From Bariatricus massiliensis (GTDB lineage Bacteria > Bacillota > Clostridia > Lachnospirales > Lachnospiraceae), in NCBI RefSeq assembly GCF_900086725.1, contig NZ_LT574837.1, forward strand, positions 522,938 through 586,937: DNA of 64,000 nucleotides, read 5' to 3'. The position numbers and the translations under genes were made by a program. Every line of letters begins with the position of its first letter. Positions within the stretch are counted from its first letter, which is position 1. Positions 1-8,139 of this stretch are shown here, one piece after another. The notes under the pieces are model-generated. The model searched no databases. It worked only from the letters and a program-made list of their open reading frames with translations, and had not been told where the DNA came from.

Positions 1-499
1 GTGGATAACGGGACCAGTCTTCCACTCTTCTGCTGATATCCCCGATGTATTTATACTCGCCAGTCTCCACATCATTTGTCTTATCTCCATTGCAGAAACG
101 ATCCACATAAATCTGATACATTACCGCGCCCTTCGCCCAATCAGGCGTAGAAAAACCGGGGACTATCTTGAAATCATAAAACTCACTAGGGACATCTCTC
201 GCCCCCCATTTATTGTAATAGCATGTTTCCCCTTTGTCCTGCACTACAAAGCGATAGTAGAATGCCTCTTCCCCAAGCCGCCATCCAATCGTATAATAGT
301 CAAAATTCCCCTTTGAAATAATCTTTTTCATCGGGAACATCTCATCCCCAATGCCTTTGCCAAGATTGTGCTGTAAATATACCTTATCTACATCATCCTT
401 GGCCGTTCGAAACCAAAGCTGAACAATCTCCCCTGATTCCGGCTCCGGCGGACTCACATAAGCCTCCGTCCCGTCACAAAACAACGCCTCTCTATTCAT
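1..499 (-). CDS. GH13 alpha-amylase-family glycoside hydrolase (cyclomaltodextrinase/neopullulanase type), N-terminal part
   Basis: The gene reads leftward from an ATG at 499 with a GAGG ribosome site and runs off the window, so only about 166 residues are visible. The first 115 or so residues look like the beta-sandwich N domain (CBM34 type) of maltodextrin-hydrolysing GH13 enzymes. They are followed by the entry to the TIM barrel, where PDWAKGAVMYQIYVDRFCNG is the classic first conserved segment. Family members cut alpha-1,4 (and some alpha-1,6) bonds of cyclodextrins, pullulan or maltodextrins. No signal peptide is seen, so a cytoplasmic enzyme acting on imported oligosaccharides is inferred. 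The catalytic Asp/Glu/Asp lie outside the window, so exact specificity cannot be called. Confidence 0.85.
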   Translation of the reverse strand, partial: MNREALFCDGTEAYVSPPEPESGEIVQLWFRTAKDDVDKVYLQHNLGKGIGDEMFPMKKIISKGNFDYYTIGWRLGEEAFYYRFVVQDKGETCYYNKWGARDVPSEFYDFKIVPGFSTPDWAKGAVMYQIYVDRFCNGDKTNDVETGEYKYIGDISRRVEDWSRYP

Positions 500-530
500 G
501 ATCTTAACCTCATTTCTAGCCTAAGCAGCA

Positions 531-566
531 AAACCGACAAGGCGGACTGTGCCAGCCCGCCCTTCT
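531..566 (-). terminator. Possible terminator after ftsH
   Basis: A GC-rich inverted repeat (AAGGCGG at 540-546 against CCGCCCTT at 558-565) follows the ftsH stop on the minus strand. It is followed by a short, interrupted T stretch (GTCGGTTTTG). It would separate ftsH from the GH13 gene. The weak T-run keeps confidence low. Confidence 0.35.
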
Positions 567-591
567 ATTCTTATGAAAGCAAATAAGCCGT

Positions 592-2442
592 CTACTCAAT
601 ACAAAGCGGAGACTTTTCTTCCACTTTCCTGCCTTCAAATAATGCCTCAAACTCATCTCTCGTGATTTTCTCTTTTTGAAGGAGAAGTGCCGCACAGGCT
701 TCCAGAACGTCTTCGTGTTCCTTAATGATATGTTTGGCTTTCGCGTAACACTCATCAATAATGCGTTTGACTTCCATATCAATCGTTGTCGCCACCTGCT
801 CACCATATCCTCTGGATGAATGAGCCAAGTCTCTTCCGATGAACACCTCATCATTGTCATTGTCATAATTAATCAGGCCAAGGGTCTCCGACATACCGAA
901 CTTTGTCACCATGGATTTGGCTACGGATGTGGCCTGCCTGATATCCTGAGAAGCCCCGGTGGTGATATCGTCAAATACCATCTCTTCCGCCACCCGTCCG
1001 CCAAGGGATACCGTGATGTCCTGCAGCATCTTGCCCTTCGTATTGAACATCTCATCCTTCTCCGGCAGAGGCATGGTATAACCAGCCGCACCTCCCGTAG
1101 GTATGATTGAAACATTATAGACCGGCCCCACATCTGGCAGTACGTGGAAAAGAATCGCATGACCTGCCTCATGGTACGCCGTAATCCGCTTCTCCTTTTC
1201 GGAGATAACACGGCTCTTCTTCTCGGCGCCGATGCCGACCTTCACAAAAGCATGGCGTATATCTGTCTGCTGCAGATAGACCCTTCCCTGTTTGGCCGCC
1301 AATATTGCAGCTTCATTCAACAGATTTTCAAGGTCTGCCCCGGTAAATCCGGCAGTCGTCTGCGCAATCTGCTGAAGATCCACGTCATCGCCCAGCGGCT
1401 TGCCTTTCGCGTGTACTTCAAGAATCTCTTTTCGACCCTGTACGTCAGGCCGTCCCACCAATACCTTGCGGTCAAAGCGGCCGGGACGCAAAATGGCCGG
1501 ATCCAGAATATCCACACGGTTCGTCGCCGCCATCACGATAATACCTTCATTGGCGCCGAATCCATCCATTTCTACGAGAAGCTGATTCAGAGTCTGTTCC
1601 CTCTCATCATGGCCGCCGCCCATGCCGGTCCCTCTTCTTCTCGCCACCGCGTCAATCTCATCTATGAACACAATACAAGGCGCATTTTTCTTGGCATCCT
1701 CGAATAAATCACGGACACGGGAAGCACCCACACCTACGAACATCTCCACAAAATCGGAGCCGGAAATCGTAAAGAACGGTACGCCCGCCTCACCTGCCAC
1801 CGCCTTTGCAAGCAATGTCTTACCGGTTCCCGGAGGCCCCTCAAGGAGCACTCCTTTGGGAATCCGCGCCCCTACTTGAATATATTTGCCCGGTGTCTTG
1901 AGAAAATCAACAATCTCTGCCAGCTCTTCCTTCTCTTCCTGAAGTCCCGCAACCTGCGAAAAATTAACCTTATTCTCCAGCTCAGTACTCATCTTGGCCC
2001 TGCTCTTGCCAAAATTCATGGCCTTACTATTGGCGCCGCCCTGACGCCCCATCATCATAAACATAAATACGAAAACACCAAGCATAAGAAGCACCGGAAT
2101 CAATGTATTGGCAAACCAGCTGTCCTGCGGCACATCTCTGAGCTTGTAATCTATATTGTAGGAATCCAGAAGCTCCTGCATCTGGTTCACATCGGATACA
2201 TGTAGTTCTTCAGCTGTATCTTCCCCAAGCATGATCCGCAGCGTTCCCGTAGGCGCCACCTTATTCTGCTGAATCTCTACCTCTGTGACTTTTTTATCTT
2301 TTAAATCTTTTTGGAAATCCTGATAAGTGTATGCCGTCTCTCGGTTCTGTGCCTGACTCATAAACCAGTAGATGCCAAACAACATCAATATGCACAGCAC
2401 CAATGTGAAACCGCTTATTCCTCTGGTCTTATTATTATTCAA
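592..2442 (-). CDS. ftsH: ATP-dependent zinc metalloprotease FtsH
   Basis: FtsH is a membrane-anchored AAA+ protease that extracts and degrades membrane and short-lived cytosolic proteins as a hexamer. The 616 residues show TM1 (about 11-28), a short external domain, TM2 (about 112-131), Walker A GPPGTGKT (202-209), Walker B IVFIDE (257-262), the second region of homology with the arginine fingers around 308-325, and the zinc site HEAGH (424-428). All key residues are intact and the length is normal. The first codon is TTG, chosen because AAGGAG sits six bases before it and the N-terminus begins at the expected place. It is the last gene of the yabP-to-ftsH run, 19 bases after hpt. Confidence 0.97.
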   Translation of the reverse strand: MNNNKTRGISGFTLVLCILMLFGIYWFMSQAQNRETAYTYQDFQKDLKDKKVTEVEIQQNKVAPTGTLRIMLGEDTAEELHVSDVNQMQELLDSYNIDYKLRDVPQDSWFANTLIPVLLMLGVFVFMFMMMGRQGGANSKAMNFGKSRAKMSTELENKVNFSQVAGLQEEKEELAEIVDFLKTPGKYIQVGARIPKGVLLEGPPGTGKTLLAKAVAGEAGVPFFTISGSDFVEMFVGVGASRVRDLFEDAKKNAPCIVFIDEIDAVARRRGTGMGGGHDEREQTLNQLLVEMDGFGANEGIIVMAATNRVDILDPAILRPGRFDRKVLVGRPDVQGRKEILEVHAKGKPLGDDVDLQQIAQTTAGFTGADLENLLNEAAILAAKQGRVYLQQTDIRHAFVKVGIGAEKKSRVISEKEKRITAYHEAGHAILFHVLPDVGPVYNVSIIPTGGAAGYTMPLPEKDEMFNTKGKMLQDITVSLGGRVAEEMVFDDITTGASQDIRQATSVAKSMVTKFGMSETLGLINYDNDNDEVFIGRDLAHSSRGYGEQVATTIDMEVKRIIDECYAKAKHIIKEHEDVLEACAALLLQKEKITRDEFEALFEGRKVEEKSPLCIE

Positions 2443-2461
2443 CTGTTGCTCCTTCCACCCA

Positions 2462-2983
2462 CTACATCTCTACTACGCCGATGTATGGTAAATTTCTGTA
2501 TTTCTGTGCGTAGTCCAGACCGAAACCGACCACGAATTCATCGGGTATCTCAAAACCTACGTAATCCACCTTCACGTCACGCACCCGTCTGTCCGGCTTG
2601 TCAAGCAGGGTACACAGCCCCATGCTCCTTGGCCCTCTCTTCTTCAGAATCTCAAGAAGATAGGAAAGCGTCCTTCCGGAGTCAATAATATCCTCCACCA
2701 CGATGACATCCTTGCCTTCCAACGATTCATCCAAATCCTTGGCTATCTTAACAATTCCACTGGAAGAAGTCCCGTCCCCGTAACTGCTGACGCTCATAAA
2801 GTCCATGGACACCGGCACGCTGATCCGCTTTGCCAGTTCACACATAAAAAATACGCCGCCCTTCAGCACGCAGATTAAATGCACCTGTTTCCCTTCATAA
2901 TCTTTACTGATCTGTCTTCCCAGCTCTTCGATTCTTGCGTTTACATCTTCCTCCGGTATCAGAACCTTAATAGTCTCCGCCAT
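2462..2983 (-). CDS. hpt: Hypoxanthine-guanine phosphoribosyltransferase
   Basis: This enzyme salvages hypoxanthine and guanine with PRPP to give IMP and GMP in the cytoplasm. The PRPP-binding loop VVEDIIDSGRT lies at about residues 95-105 of a 173-residue protein, the normal family length. The in-frame ATG at 2998 is not used here as the start. The ATG at 2983 (MAETIKV) has GGAGGT seven bases upstream, and the longer form only adds residues encoded by the ribosome site itself. The start lies 17 bases inside the end of tilS, which suggests translational coupling. The tilS-hpt-ftsH order is conserved in Firmicutes. Confidence 0.95.
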   Translation of the reverse strand: MAETIKVLIPEEDVNARIEELGRQISKDYEGKQVHLICVLKGGVFFMCELAKRISVPVSMDFMSVSSYGDGTSSSGIVKIAKDLDESLEGKDVIVVEDIIDSGRTLSYLLEILKKRGPRSMGLCTLLDKPDRRVRDVKVDYVGFEIPDEFVVGFGLDYAQKYRNLPYIGVVEM

Positions 2984-4400
2984 TACATGTACCTCCATTT
3001 ATCGTAATCTCTAATATCGTAGTTGTCCGGTCCGTCACCTGATATGCCTTGCTCTGACGATATCCGGCAATCCAAAGAATCTCCCGCCCCTCTGCGATCA
3101 GAGGGATACTTTCCCGTATATCCGCGGGAATCTTTTCGTTGATAAAATAAGACTTCAGCTTTTGCGTGCCCCCATGTCCGTCGATGGCGATTCTATCTCC
3201 TGACCGTCTAGTGCGCACACTAATGCTATGTTCCATTATATCATAATCAAACCACTTCGTGTACGTTTTTTTCGGGAATGGCCCGTTTGATGATGAAATC
3301 GGAAAAATACGCCAGTTGATTTGGAATTGTCCAAAAACTACGCACCCCTCTCTCTGGCGTTCCACCGGAATAATCCGCTCCTCCGGCTCTGCGCTGCCCT
3401 CATCGGGCACGAGATTCTGCGCAGGCATTTTCTCCAGCATGATTCCTCCATATGTCCGCAGTGCGCGCATACTATAAGGAAGATTCACACTTCGCCCCGT
3501 CTGTTTTTCCAGCAGCTCAAGAAGAATCTGTACATGAATTTCTTGAATATCCTTCTCTTGCCCGCTCAAATCAGTCAACACCTTTCTGAGTACCATCCCA
3601 CGAAGAACCTCGTCCTCCCGAGACAGCTTTGCACCGTCTATAAAAAACGCCGTGTCCTTGGTTCTTTCTACACTGGAATCCACAGCCGCCGCAGTAAGAC
3701 GTTCCATGAACCCCTGAATCTGCCGCAGCTGCTCCATAGCTCCGTTCAAATGCTCTACTGTCCTCGGATTGATATATTCTGTAAAGTAGGGAAGTACATG
3801 ATTACGGATACGGTTCCTTGTATAAGTATCCTCCCCATTACTTCCGTCTATACAATAGTCTATGCCGTTTTTTTCCAGATAAACCTCAATTTCTTTTCTG
3901 GTCACGCAAAGAAGCGGCCGTATATACATCCCGTTCACCGGATATATACCGCCGAGTCCTTTTAATTTGCTGCCCCTTGCCGCATGAAGGAAGAATGTTT
4001 CTGCATTGTCATCCTGATGATGGGCCAGCGCGATTTTCGCACCTCCCCACTTACGCGCGCTCTCCTCAAATGCCCGCCGTCTCGCAATTCTTCCTGCCTC
4101 TTCCAGAGAAAGTTTCTCCTTTCGGGCCAGCTCTCCGACATCAATGTGGCAGCAAGTCAGCTCCACATTATTTTCAGCACAGATTCTCCGCACGTACGCC
4201 TCATCTTCATCCGCCGCTTTTCCCCTGAGTCCATGATTCACATGAACCGCTCTCAACGCAAATCCTTCCGCGGCAGAAAGCTCACACAGCAGATAGAAGA
4301 GGCAGACCGAATCTGCCCCGCCGGATACCCCTGCAATGACCTTGTCCACCCCGGACAGCATATTCCACTTTTTAATATACTCTTCCACTTTTTTCTTCAT
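2967..4400 (-). CDS. tilS: tRNA(Ile)-lysidine synthase
   Basis: TilS uses ATP and lysine to convert C34 of the CAU-anticodon isoleucine tRNA to lysidine, which switches decoding from AUG to AUA. It is essential in bacteria. The N-terminal PP-loop SGGADS is at residues 26-31 of 477. The C-terminal TilS_C domain is recognisable (SGDRI, LKSYFINEKIP, WIAGYR). The length is typical for the long Firmicute form. Downstream hpt overlaps its 3' end. Upstream spoIIE ends 13 bases before its ATG, so the genes are probably cotranscribed. Confidence 0.96.
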   Translation of the reverse strand: MKKKVEEYIKKWNMLSGVDKVIAGVSGGADSVCLFYLLCELSAAEGFALRAVHVNHGLRGKAADEDEAYVRRICAENNVELTCCHIDVGELARKEKLSLEEAGRIARRRAFEESARKWGGAKIALAHHQDDNAETFFLHAARGSKLKGLGGIYPVNGMYIRPLLCVTRKEIEVYLEKNGIDYCIDGSNGEDTYTRNRIRNHVLPYFTEYINPRTVEHLNGAMEQLRQIQGFMERLTAAAVDSSVERTKDTAFFIDGAKLSREDEVLRGMVLRKVLTDLSGQEKDIQEIHVQILLELLEKQTGRSVNLPYSMRALRTYGGIMLEKMPAQNLVPDEGSAEPEERIIPVERQREGCVVFGQFQINWRIFPISSSNGPFPKKTYTKWFDYDIMEHSISVRTRRSGDRIAIDGHGGTQKLKSYFINEKIPADIRESIPLIAEGREILWIAGYRQSKAYQVTDRTTTILEITINGGTCNGGDY

Positions 4401-4413
4401 AATACTTATGGTA

Positions 4414-5820
4414 TCACATTTGCCAGATTCCTGCCACCAAAACTGTCATATCATCCAGCGGTTCCGTATTTCCCAGCTCCAAGACCTTTTCTAAAATGTA
4501 ATGCGCAAGCTCCTTCGGATTCTCCAACGGAGTTCCACCGATAATCATATCCAGAAGCTTCTCCTCCTCGCCGTGGGGAAGCGCGTCCAGCACACCGTCC
4601 GTCACCATGACCACCATATCCCCGGAGGACAGCTTTCTCTTTACAGCCGCTGCCGCGGTACTCTTCACGACTCCTAGCGGCAGACTTTCCGAATAAATAT
4701 GCTCCATATTTCCGTCATGGCGTATAAAGGTCTGGGCTGCCCCCGCCTTTATGAATTCACAATTCCCCGTATATAAGTCAAAGACACTCATATCCACCGT
4801 GGAGAAGAATACCTCCTCCCGCCCCATTACGAGTGCCGTGTTCATCATCTCCAGCGCCGTCTCTTTGGGAAATCCAGCCTTCAGCAGCTCCTCCAGCATC
4901 TCCACTACCATAGCGCTTTCCTTAAACGCCGCCTCCCCGGAGCCCATGCCATCGGATAGAATGGCCGCCTCCTGGCCACCGGGAATCTGGGTCATCAGAA
5001 AACTGTCTCCGGAAATCTTCTGACACCCTTTTCCTATCTTCGCTATCCCCTGCATCGTATAAAAGCAGGGTCCCTCCACGCAAATAATGGTACAATATTC
5101 CTGACTGAGCACCGGCCGCTCATCCCTTGCGGGGCTCATGTTCCGGCTCGCGCACTGGGAGAGAAGTCTGGCCATAGCTTTCGTGGTAATGCATTTCCCC
5201 TTTTCCGGCTTGACCGTCACATGAATCTCATAACGCCCCTGAGGCGTCACAAAAAACACGGTACTTAGAAGGCGTATCCCAGCTTTCTTAAAACGAGTCT
5301 TAATCCGTTTCTCAAGCGGAGGATCCGTAAAAATACTGGCCTCCAGCTCCCTCGTGGCGTGCTGGATCATCCTCGCAAAGGTGTCCAGCTGCACCGCACA
5401 CCCTTCCCTGCTCTGTACCATCTTGTTGTTCCATACGAGCATCTTTTTCGCCTCTTGAAATACTTCCAGCGTCTCCCTGAGAAACCGCGGCGCCATAATG
5501 CACCGTTTTTGCAGCTTGCGTTTCATTTCTACATTCAGCTCCGTCCCATACTCCTCCACAACACAGAGAAGTTCGTAGACCATCTGATATACATGCGGAC
5601 GGTTGTTCTCCAAACATTTTTTCCTGTTCTCACAGGAAGCGCACACCTTGCCCGCCACTTGCTCGAACATATCGTTGATTTCCTCTGTAGTAAAACGTTC
5701 TCTAGGCCCTTCCAGCTTCAAAAATGTATCTGCCAGATGCCGCAGCGACATCGCAAAACGATCTGCCTGTGTCACATATGGATTTAGGATTACTGCCTGT
5801 CCATCCTTTTTGTCTTCCAT
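4414..5820 (-). CDS. spoIIE: Stage II sporulation protein E-like PP2C phosphatase lacking the membrane domain
   Basis: SpoIIE dephosphorylates SpoIIAA and so activates sigma-F in the forespore. It also takes part in asymmetric septation. The C-terminal PPM phosphatase is clear: SDGMGSG at about 289-295, VTDGVLDAL near 408 and EPLDDMTVLV near 455. A C-x2-C-x5-C motif at 60-69 belongs to the central region. The protein has 468 residues against roughly 800 for the Bacillus protein, and there is no hydrophobic N-terminus. The 95 bases upstream hold a terminator and the end of divIC, so the polytopic membrane domain is truly absent at this locus. Position between divIC and tilS is the classical one. 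How a soluble form reaches the septum is unknown. Confidence 0.88.
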   Translation of the reverse strand: MEDKKDGQAVILNPYVTQADRFAMSLRHLADTFLKLEGPRERFTTEEINDMFEQVAGKVCASCENRKKCLENNRPHVYQMVYELLCVVEEYGTELNVEMKRKLQKRCIMAPRFLRETLEVFQEAKKMLVWNNKMVQSREGCAVQLDTFARMIQHATRELEASIFTDPPLEKRIKTRFKKAGIRLLSTVFFVTPQGRYEIHVTVKPEKGKCITTKAMARLLSQCASRNMSPARDERPVLSQEYCTIICVEGPCFYTMQGIAKIGKGCQKISGDSFLMTQIPGGQEAAILSDGMGSGEAAFKESAMVVEMLEELLKAGFPKETALEMMNTALVMGREEVFFSTVDMSVFDLYTGNCEFIKAGAAQTFIRHDGNMEHIYSESLPLGVVKSTAAAAVKRKLSSGDMVVMVTDGVLDALPHGEEEKLLDMIIGGTPLENPKELAHYILEKVLELGNTEPLDDMTVLVAGIWQM

Positions 5821-5865
5821 CTATGGCTCCCCCTTATTCTGTCAACACTTTCTGATGTAATAAAA

Positions 5866-5895
5866 GAAGCTTTAGGAAATACTTCCTAAAGCTTA
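5866..5895 (-). terminator. Intrinsic terminator after divIC
   Basis: A perfect 12-bp stem (AAGCTTTAGGAA with TTCCTAAAGCTT, four-base loop) at 5867-5894 is followed on the minus strand by CTTTTATT. It lies between divIC and spoIIE. It should reduce read-through from the yabP-divIC group into spoIIE, consistent with separate sporulation control of spoIIE. Confidence 0.8.
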
Positions 5896-5915
5896 TCTTT
5901 CGTAATCTGCTGTCT

Positions 5916-6245
5916 CTATTGCTCCGGCTTAAAGAGAATCTCATTCTCATGAACAAGACCCAGCTTTTCCTTCGCTACTTCTTCAATGTATTTATCTGTG
6001 CCTACATAATCTTTCAGCTCATCAATCTCTGCTGAGCGCTCCTTTTCATCGTCAAGCTGTGCCTGCAGCTCTGCTTCCTGCACTTTATATGCCCGGTTCC
6101 TTGCCTGAAGCTTCATGCCCCCAAACAAAACCATAACGGCCATTAAAGCGATTACACCGCTAATCGCAGCCACACTTCTTTTATGATGACGAAGCCTGCT
6201 CTTTGGACGCTGTTTGCGCCCCTTCACCTGCTTAATGCTTCCCAT
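5916..6245 (-). CDS. divIC: Septum formation initiator DivIC/FtsB family
   Basis: This is a small bitopic division protein. It has a basic N-terminus (KGRKQRPKSRLRHHKR), one TM segment (about residues 28-46) and an external coiled coil of about 45 residues rich in Glu, Gln and Leu. DivIC/FtsB proteins pair with FtsL to bridge early and late divisome proteins. An upstream in-frame ATG at 6290 exists. The ATG at 6245 is preferred because AGGGTGAG lies eight bases before it and the extra 15 residues do not resemble the family. It sits between yabQ and spoIIE, the usual clostridial place. Confidence 0.88.
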   Translation of the reverse strand: MGSIKQVKGRKQRPKSRLRHHKRSVAAISGVIALMAVMVLFGGMKLQARNRAYKVQEAELQAQLDDEKERSAEIDELKDYVGTDKYIEEVAKEKLGLVHENEILFKPEQ

Positions 6246-6347
6246 ATTTATACTCACCCTTTGCTGCCGGTCCCACCCGGCATTACTCACCCATGTTTCT
6301 AATAAACATTCTATCTTTTTTAACAGTATTAATCAATAGTTTTTACC

Positions 6348-6668
6348 TTATTTTTTTCGGGTAAAATCGCACATTTTTTTATAAATTTTTCCTGCGCCAG
6401 CAACAAAAATCTTCATCAAAGCAACGCCAACCACAACACCTAGTACAAAATACCAGCGCACGAGTCCAGCACTGGTATAGTAAATTTGCACAAACATATA
6501 TATTGACGTCAGTACCCAAAAAACAGCATCTTCTATATTAATCACCCACAGCGCATGATGAATCAGGCGTCTCATTACTCTAAGACTCAAATATACCGCC
6601 ACCACCAGCATTCCCGTCAAACCGGCATGGAGGAACACCGCAAATTCCTTTCCGATTCCAGACATCAT
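6348..6668 (-). CDS. yabQ: Spore cortex biosynthesis protein YabQ
   Basis: YabQ is a sporulation membrane protein that localises to the forespore membrane and is needed for cortex formation in Bacillus. The 106-residue product has about three hydrophobic segments and the family signature region RLIHHALWVINIEDAVFW around residues 36-53. It starts two bases after the end of yabP, so the two are almost certainly translated from one message. The length is shorter than the Bacillus protein but usual for clostridia. Confidence 0.88.
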   Translation of the reverse strand: MMSGIGKEFAVFLHAGLTGMLVVAVYLSLRVMRRLIHHALWVINIEDAVFWVLTSIYMFVQIYYTSAGLVRWYFVLGVVVGVALMKIFVAGAGKIYKKMCDFTRKK

Positions 6669-6670
6669 AA

Positions 6671-6961
6671 TTACCGGAACAGCTTTGTCAAAAAGCTCTC
6701 ACCTTGTTTTGCTCCCGGCCGGATATCAGAGTAGGCGATACTGTCTATATTTCCTGACAAATCCACTTCACCCTTCTCAAGACTGAGACGATTCACATGC
6801 ATGTCCGTGCCTTTCACCATCATCATCCCCTGCTCGGTCTCAAGAAGTATTTCATTCAAGTCAAAGGAAAGTACATCTAATACCCCTGTCACCATACTTG
6901 TTTTCCGGTTATTGACCACCAATTTATGATTCTGCGCTTTCGGCGCCTGTCTCTCTTCCAT
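6671..6961 (-). CDS. yabP: Sporulation protein YabP
   Basis: YabP is a small soluble protein required, with YabQ, for spore coat and cortex assembly. The 96-residue sequence carries the family features: VTGVLDVLSFD, ETEQG-MMVKG and the L-S-L-EKGEVDLSGNIDS stretch. The start at 6961 (MEERQAP) is chosen because GAGAGG precedes it at a workable distance. The in-frame ATG at 6982 has no ribosome site. It lies between rqcP and yabQ as in other Firmicutes. Confidence 0.9.
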   Translation of the reverse strand: MEERQAPKAQNHKLVVNNRKTSMVTGVLDVLSFDLNEILLETEQGMMMVKGTDMHVNRLSLEKGEVDLSGNIDSIAYSDIRPGAKQGESFLTKLFR

Positions 6962-7042
6962 GCACCCAAACCTCTCTTCCATGCTTTATCGATAACTTCT
7001 TTCTAAACATTGTATGAGAGGTTGTACGGGATTATGTCTAAT

Positions 7043-7282
7043 CTACAGATATCGGAACAGTTCTGTTGCCTCATCCTTTTTCGTAGTCTCACGAATGTCA
7101 AGCACTTCCACCTTGACCGTCTTCGTACCAAATTGAATCTCTATGACATCCCCCTTTTTCACCTTCACGGACGCCTTTGCCACGGCGCCGTTGACCAAAA
7201 CCCGGCCCGCGTCACATGCCTCATTGGCCACGGTACGGCGTTTAATTAGGCGGGATACTTTTAAAAATTTATCCAGTCTCAT
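7043..7282 (-). CDS. rqcP: S4-domain RNA-binding protein RqcP (YabO/Hsp15 family)
   Basis: The 79-residue protein is one S4 domain: MRLDKFLKVSRLIKRRTVAN, the GRVLVNG turn and a KVKKGDVIEI strand. In Bacillus RqcP works with RqcH in ribosome-associated quality control, adding C-terminal alanine tails to stalled peptides on the 50S subunit. An open frame extends 34 codons upstream, but that part is encoded by the tandem repeat. GGAGG lies nine bases before the ATG at 7282, which fixes the start. It heads the yabP cluster, and the repeat array at 7331-7630 is its immediate upstream region. Confidence 0.9.
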   Translation of the reverse strand: MRLDKFLKVSRLIKRRTVANEACDAGRVLVNGAVAKASVKVKKGDVIEIQFGTKTVKVEVLDIRETTKKDEATELFRYL

Positions 7283-7330
7283 CTCCTGACCTCCACTTAC
7301 CTTCTTGCTTGTTTGCGGATTGCACGTGCG

Positions 7331-7630
7331 CATTCCCGCTGTCTCTCTGCTTTGCCTGCTTCCTGATTTGCGGATTGCACGCAACCTCGAATCCGCTTCG
7401 CTCCTTCTCGGTCATGGGCAGCCTGCCCATACTACGAAACAGACAGCGCTCATTGCGCGAGCGCATTCCCGCTGTCTCTCTGCTTTGCCTGCTTCCTGAT
7501 TTGCGGATTGCACGCAACCTCGAATCCGCTTCGCTCCTTCTCGGTCATGGGCAGCCTGCCCATACTACGGAACAGACAGCGCTCATTGCGCGAGCGCATT
7601 CCCGCTGTCTCTCCCGTAGTGCGTGCAATC
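7331..7630 (-). repeat. Tandem array 1: 133-bp hairpin-rich repeat, two full copies and a partial third
   Basis: CATTCCCGCTGTCTCTC recurs at 7331, 7464 and 7597, an exact 133-bp period. The copies are nearly identical. The period is not a multiple of three, so this is not a coding repeat. Each unit contains three self-complementary parts: GCGGATT/AATCCGC, ATGGGC/GCCCAT with a five-base loop, and GACAGCGCTC...GAGCGC...GCTGTC. The right end (CCCGTAGTGCGTGCAATCCTTGCCT) matches the right end of the array at 15900-16252, so the two belong to one dispersed family. The array lies between the HU terminator and the rqcP ribosome site. Together with the terminator it fills the 396-bp gap at 7283-7678. 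Confidence 0.95.
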
Positions 7631-7641
7631 CTTGCCTCATG

Positions 7642-7678
7642 AAAAAAATAGAGAGCACTGGAAAGTGCTCTCTGTTTG
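7642..7678 (-). terminator. Intrinsic terminator of the HU gene
   Basis: On the minus strand AGAGAGCACT and AGTGCTCTCT form a perfect stem with a TTCC loop, followed by ATTTTTTT. It begins directly after the HU stop codon. It is a strong canonical terminator. Confidence 0.93.
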
Positions 7679-7954
7679 TTATGCGTTTACAGCGTCTTTT
7701 AAAGCTTTTCCAGCTTTGAATTTCGGAGCTTTGCAGGCGCTAATTTTCATTGTCTTGCCTGTCTGAGGATTTCTTCCTTCTCTAGCAGCTCTTTCGCTAA
7801 CTTCGAATGTTCCAAATCCAACTAACTGAACTTTTTCACCTTTCTTAAGTTCGTCTGTTACTACATCAACAAAAGCCTTTAAAGCCTTCTCTGCGTCTTT
7901 TTTAGATACTTCTGCCTGTTCAGCAACTGCTGCCACTAATTCTGTTTTGTTCAT
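7679..7954 (-). CDS. hup: DNA-binding protein HU
   Basis: This histone-like nucleoid protein bends and compacts DNA as a dimer. The 91 residues start MNKTELVAAVAEQAEVSKKDAEKALKAF in pattern and carry the family core GFGTFEVSERAAREGRNPQTG, which includes the DNA-intercalating Pro of the beta arm. A strong AGGAGG site precedes the ATG. The gene has its own promoter and terminator, so it is monocistronic. Confidence 0.97.
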   Translation of the reverse strand: MNKTELVAAVAEQAEVSKKDAEKALKAFVDVVTDELKKGEKVQLVGFGTFEVSERAAREGRNPQTGKTMKISACKAPKFKAGKALKDAVNA

Positions 7955-8057
7955 GGATATTTCCTCCTGTAAAATTTTCTTAGAATAACCCCAATTATTC
8001 TATCATTTCTGCCAAGGTCTGCCCCTCAAATCCCGCTGGGCTATCACCCTAAGTAAT

Positions 8058-8086
8058 GTTATATCGGGTTTTTGATTCTTTGTCAA
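8058..8086 (-). promoter_or_regulatory. Sigma-A-type promoter of hup
   Basis: The minus strand reads TTGACA (8081-8086), a 17-base spacer, then TATAAC (8058-8063), about 100 bases before the hup ATG. The match to consensus is 11 of 12 with ideal spacing. Confidence 0.85.
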
Positions 8087-8139
8087 GCATAATCACCCAA
8101 AACATGCGAAAATTAAGGGTTTTTGCTCATTTTTTACCA

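Noticed and set aside
592..2205. Long open frames antisense to ftsH and to other large genes
   Set aside because: They mirror well-conserved genes, lack ribosome sites and show no recognisable domains.
7305..7719. Open frames across the 133-bp repeats on both strands
   Set aside because: The period is not divisible by three, so each copy is read in a different frame. No ribosome site or family match; the left end runs into the HU terminator.
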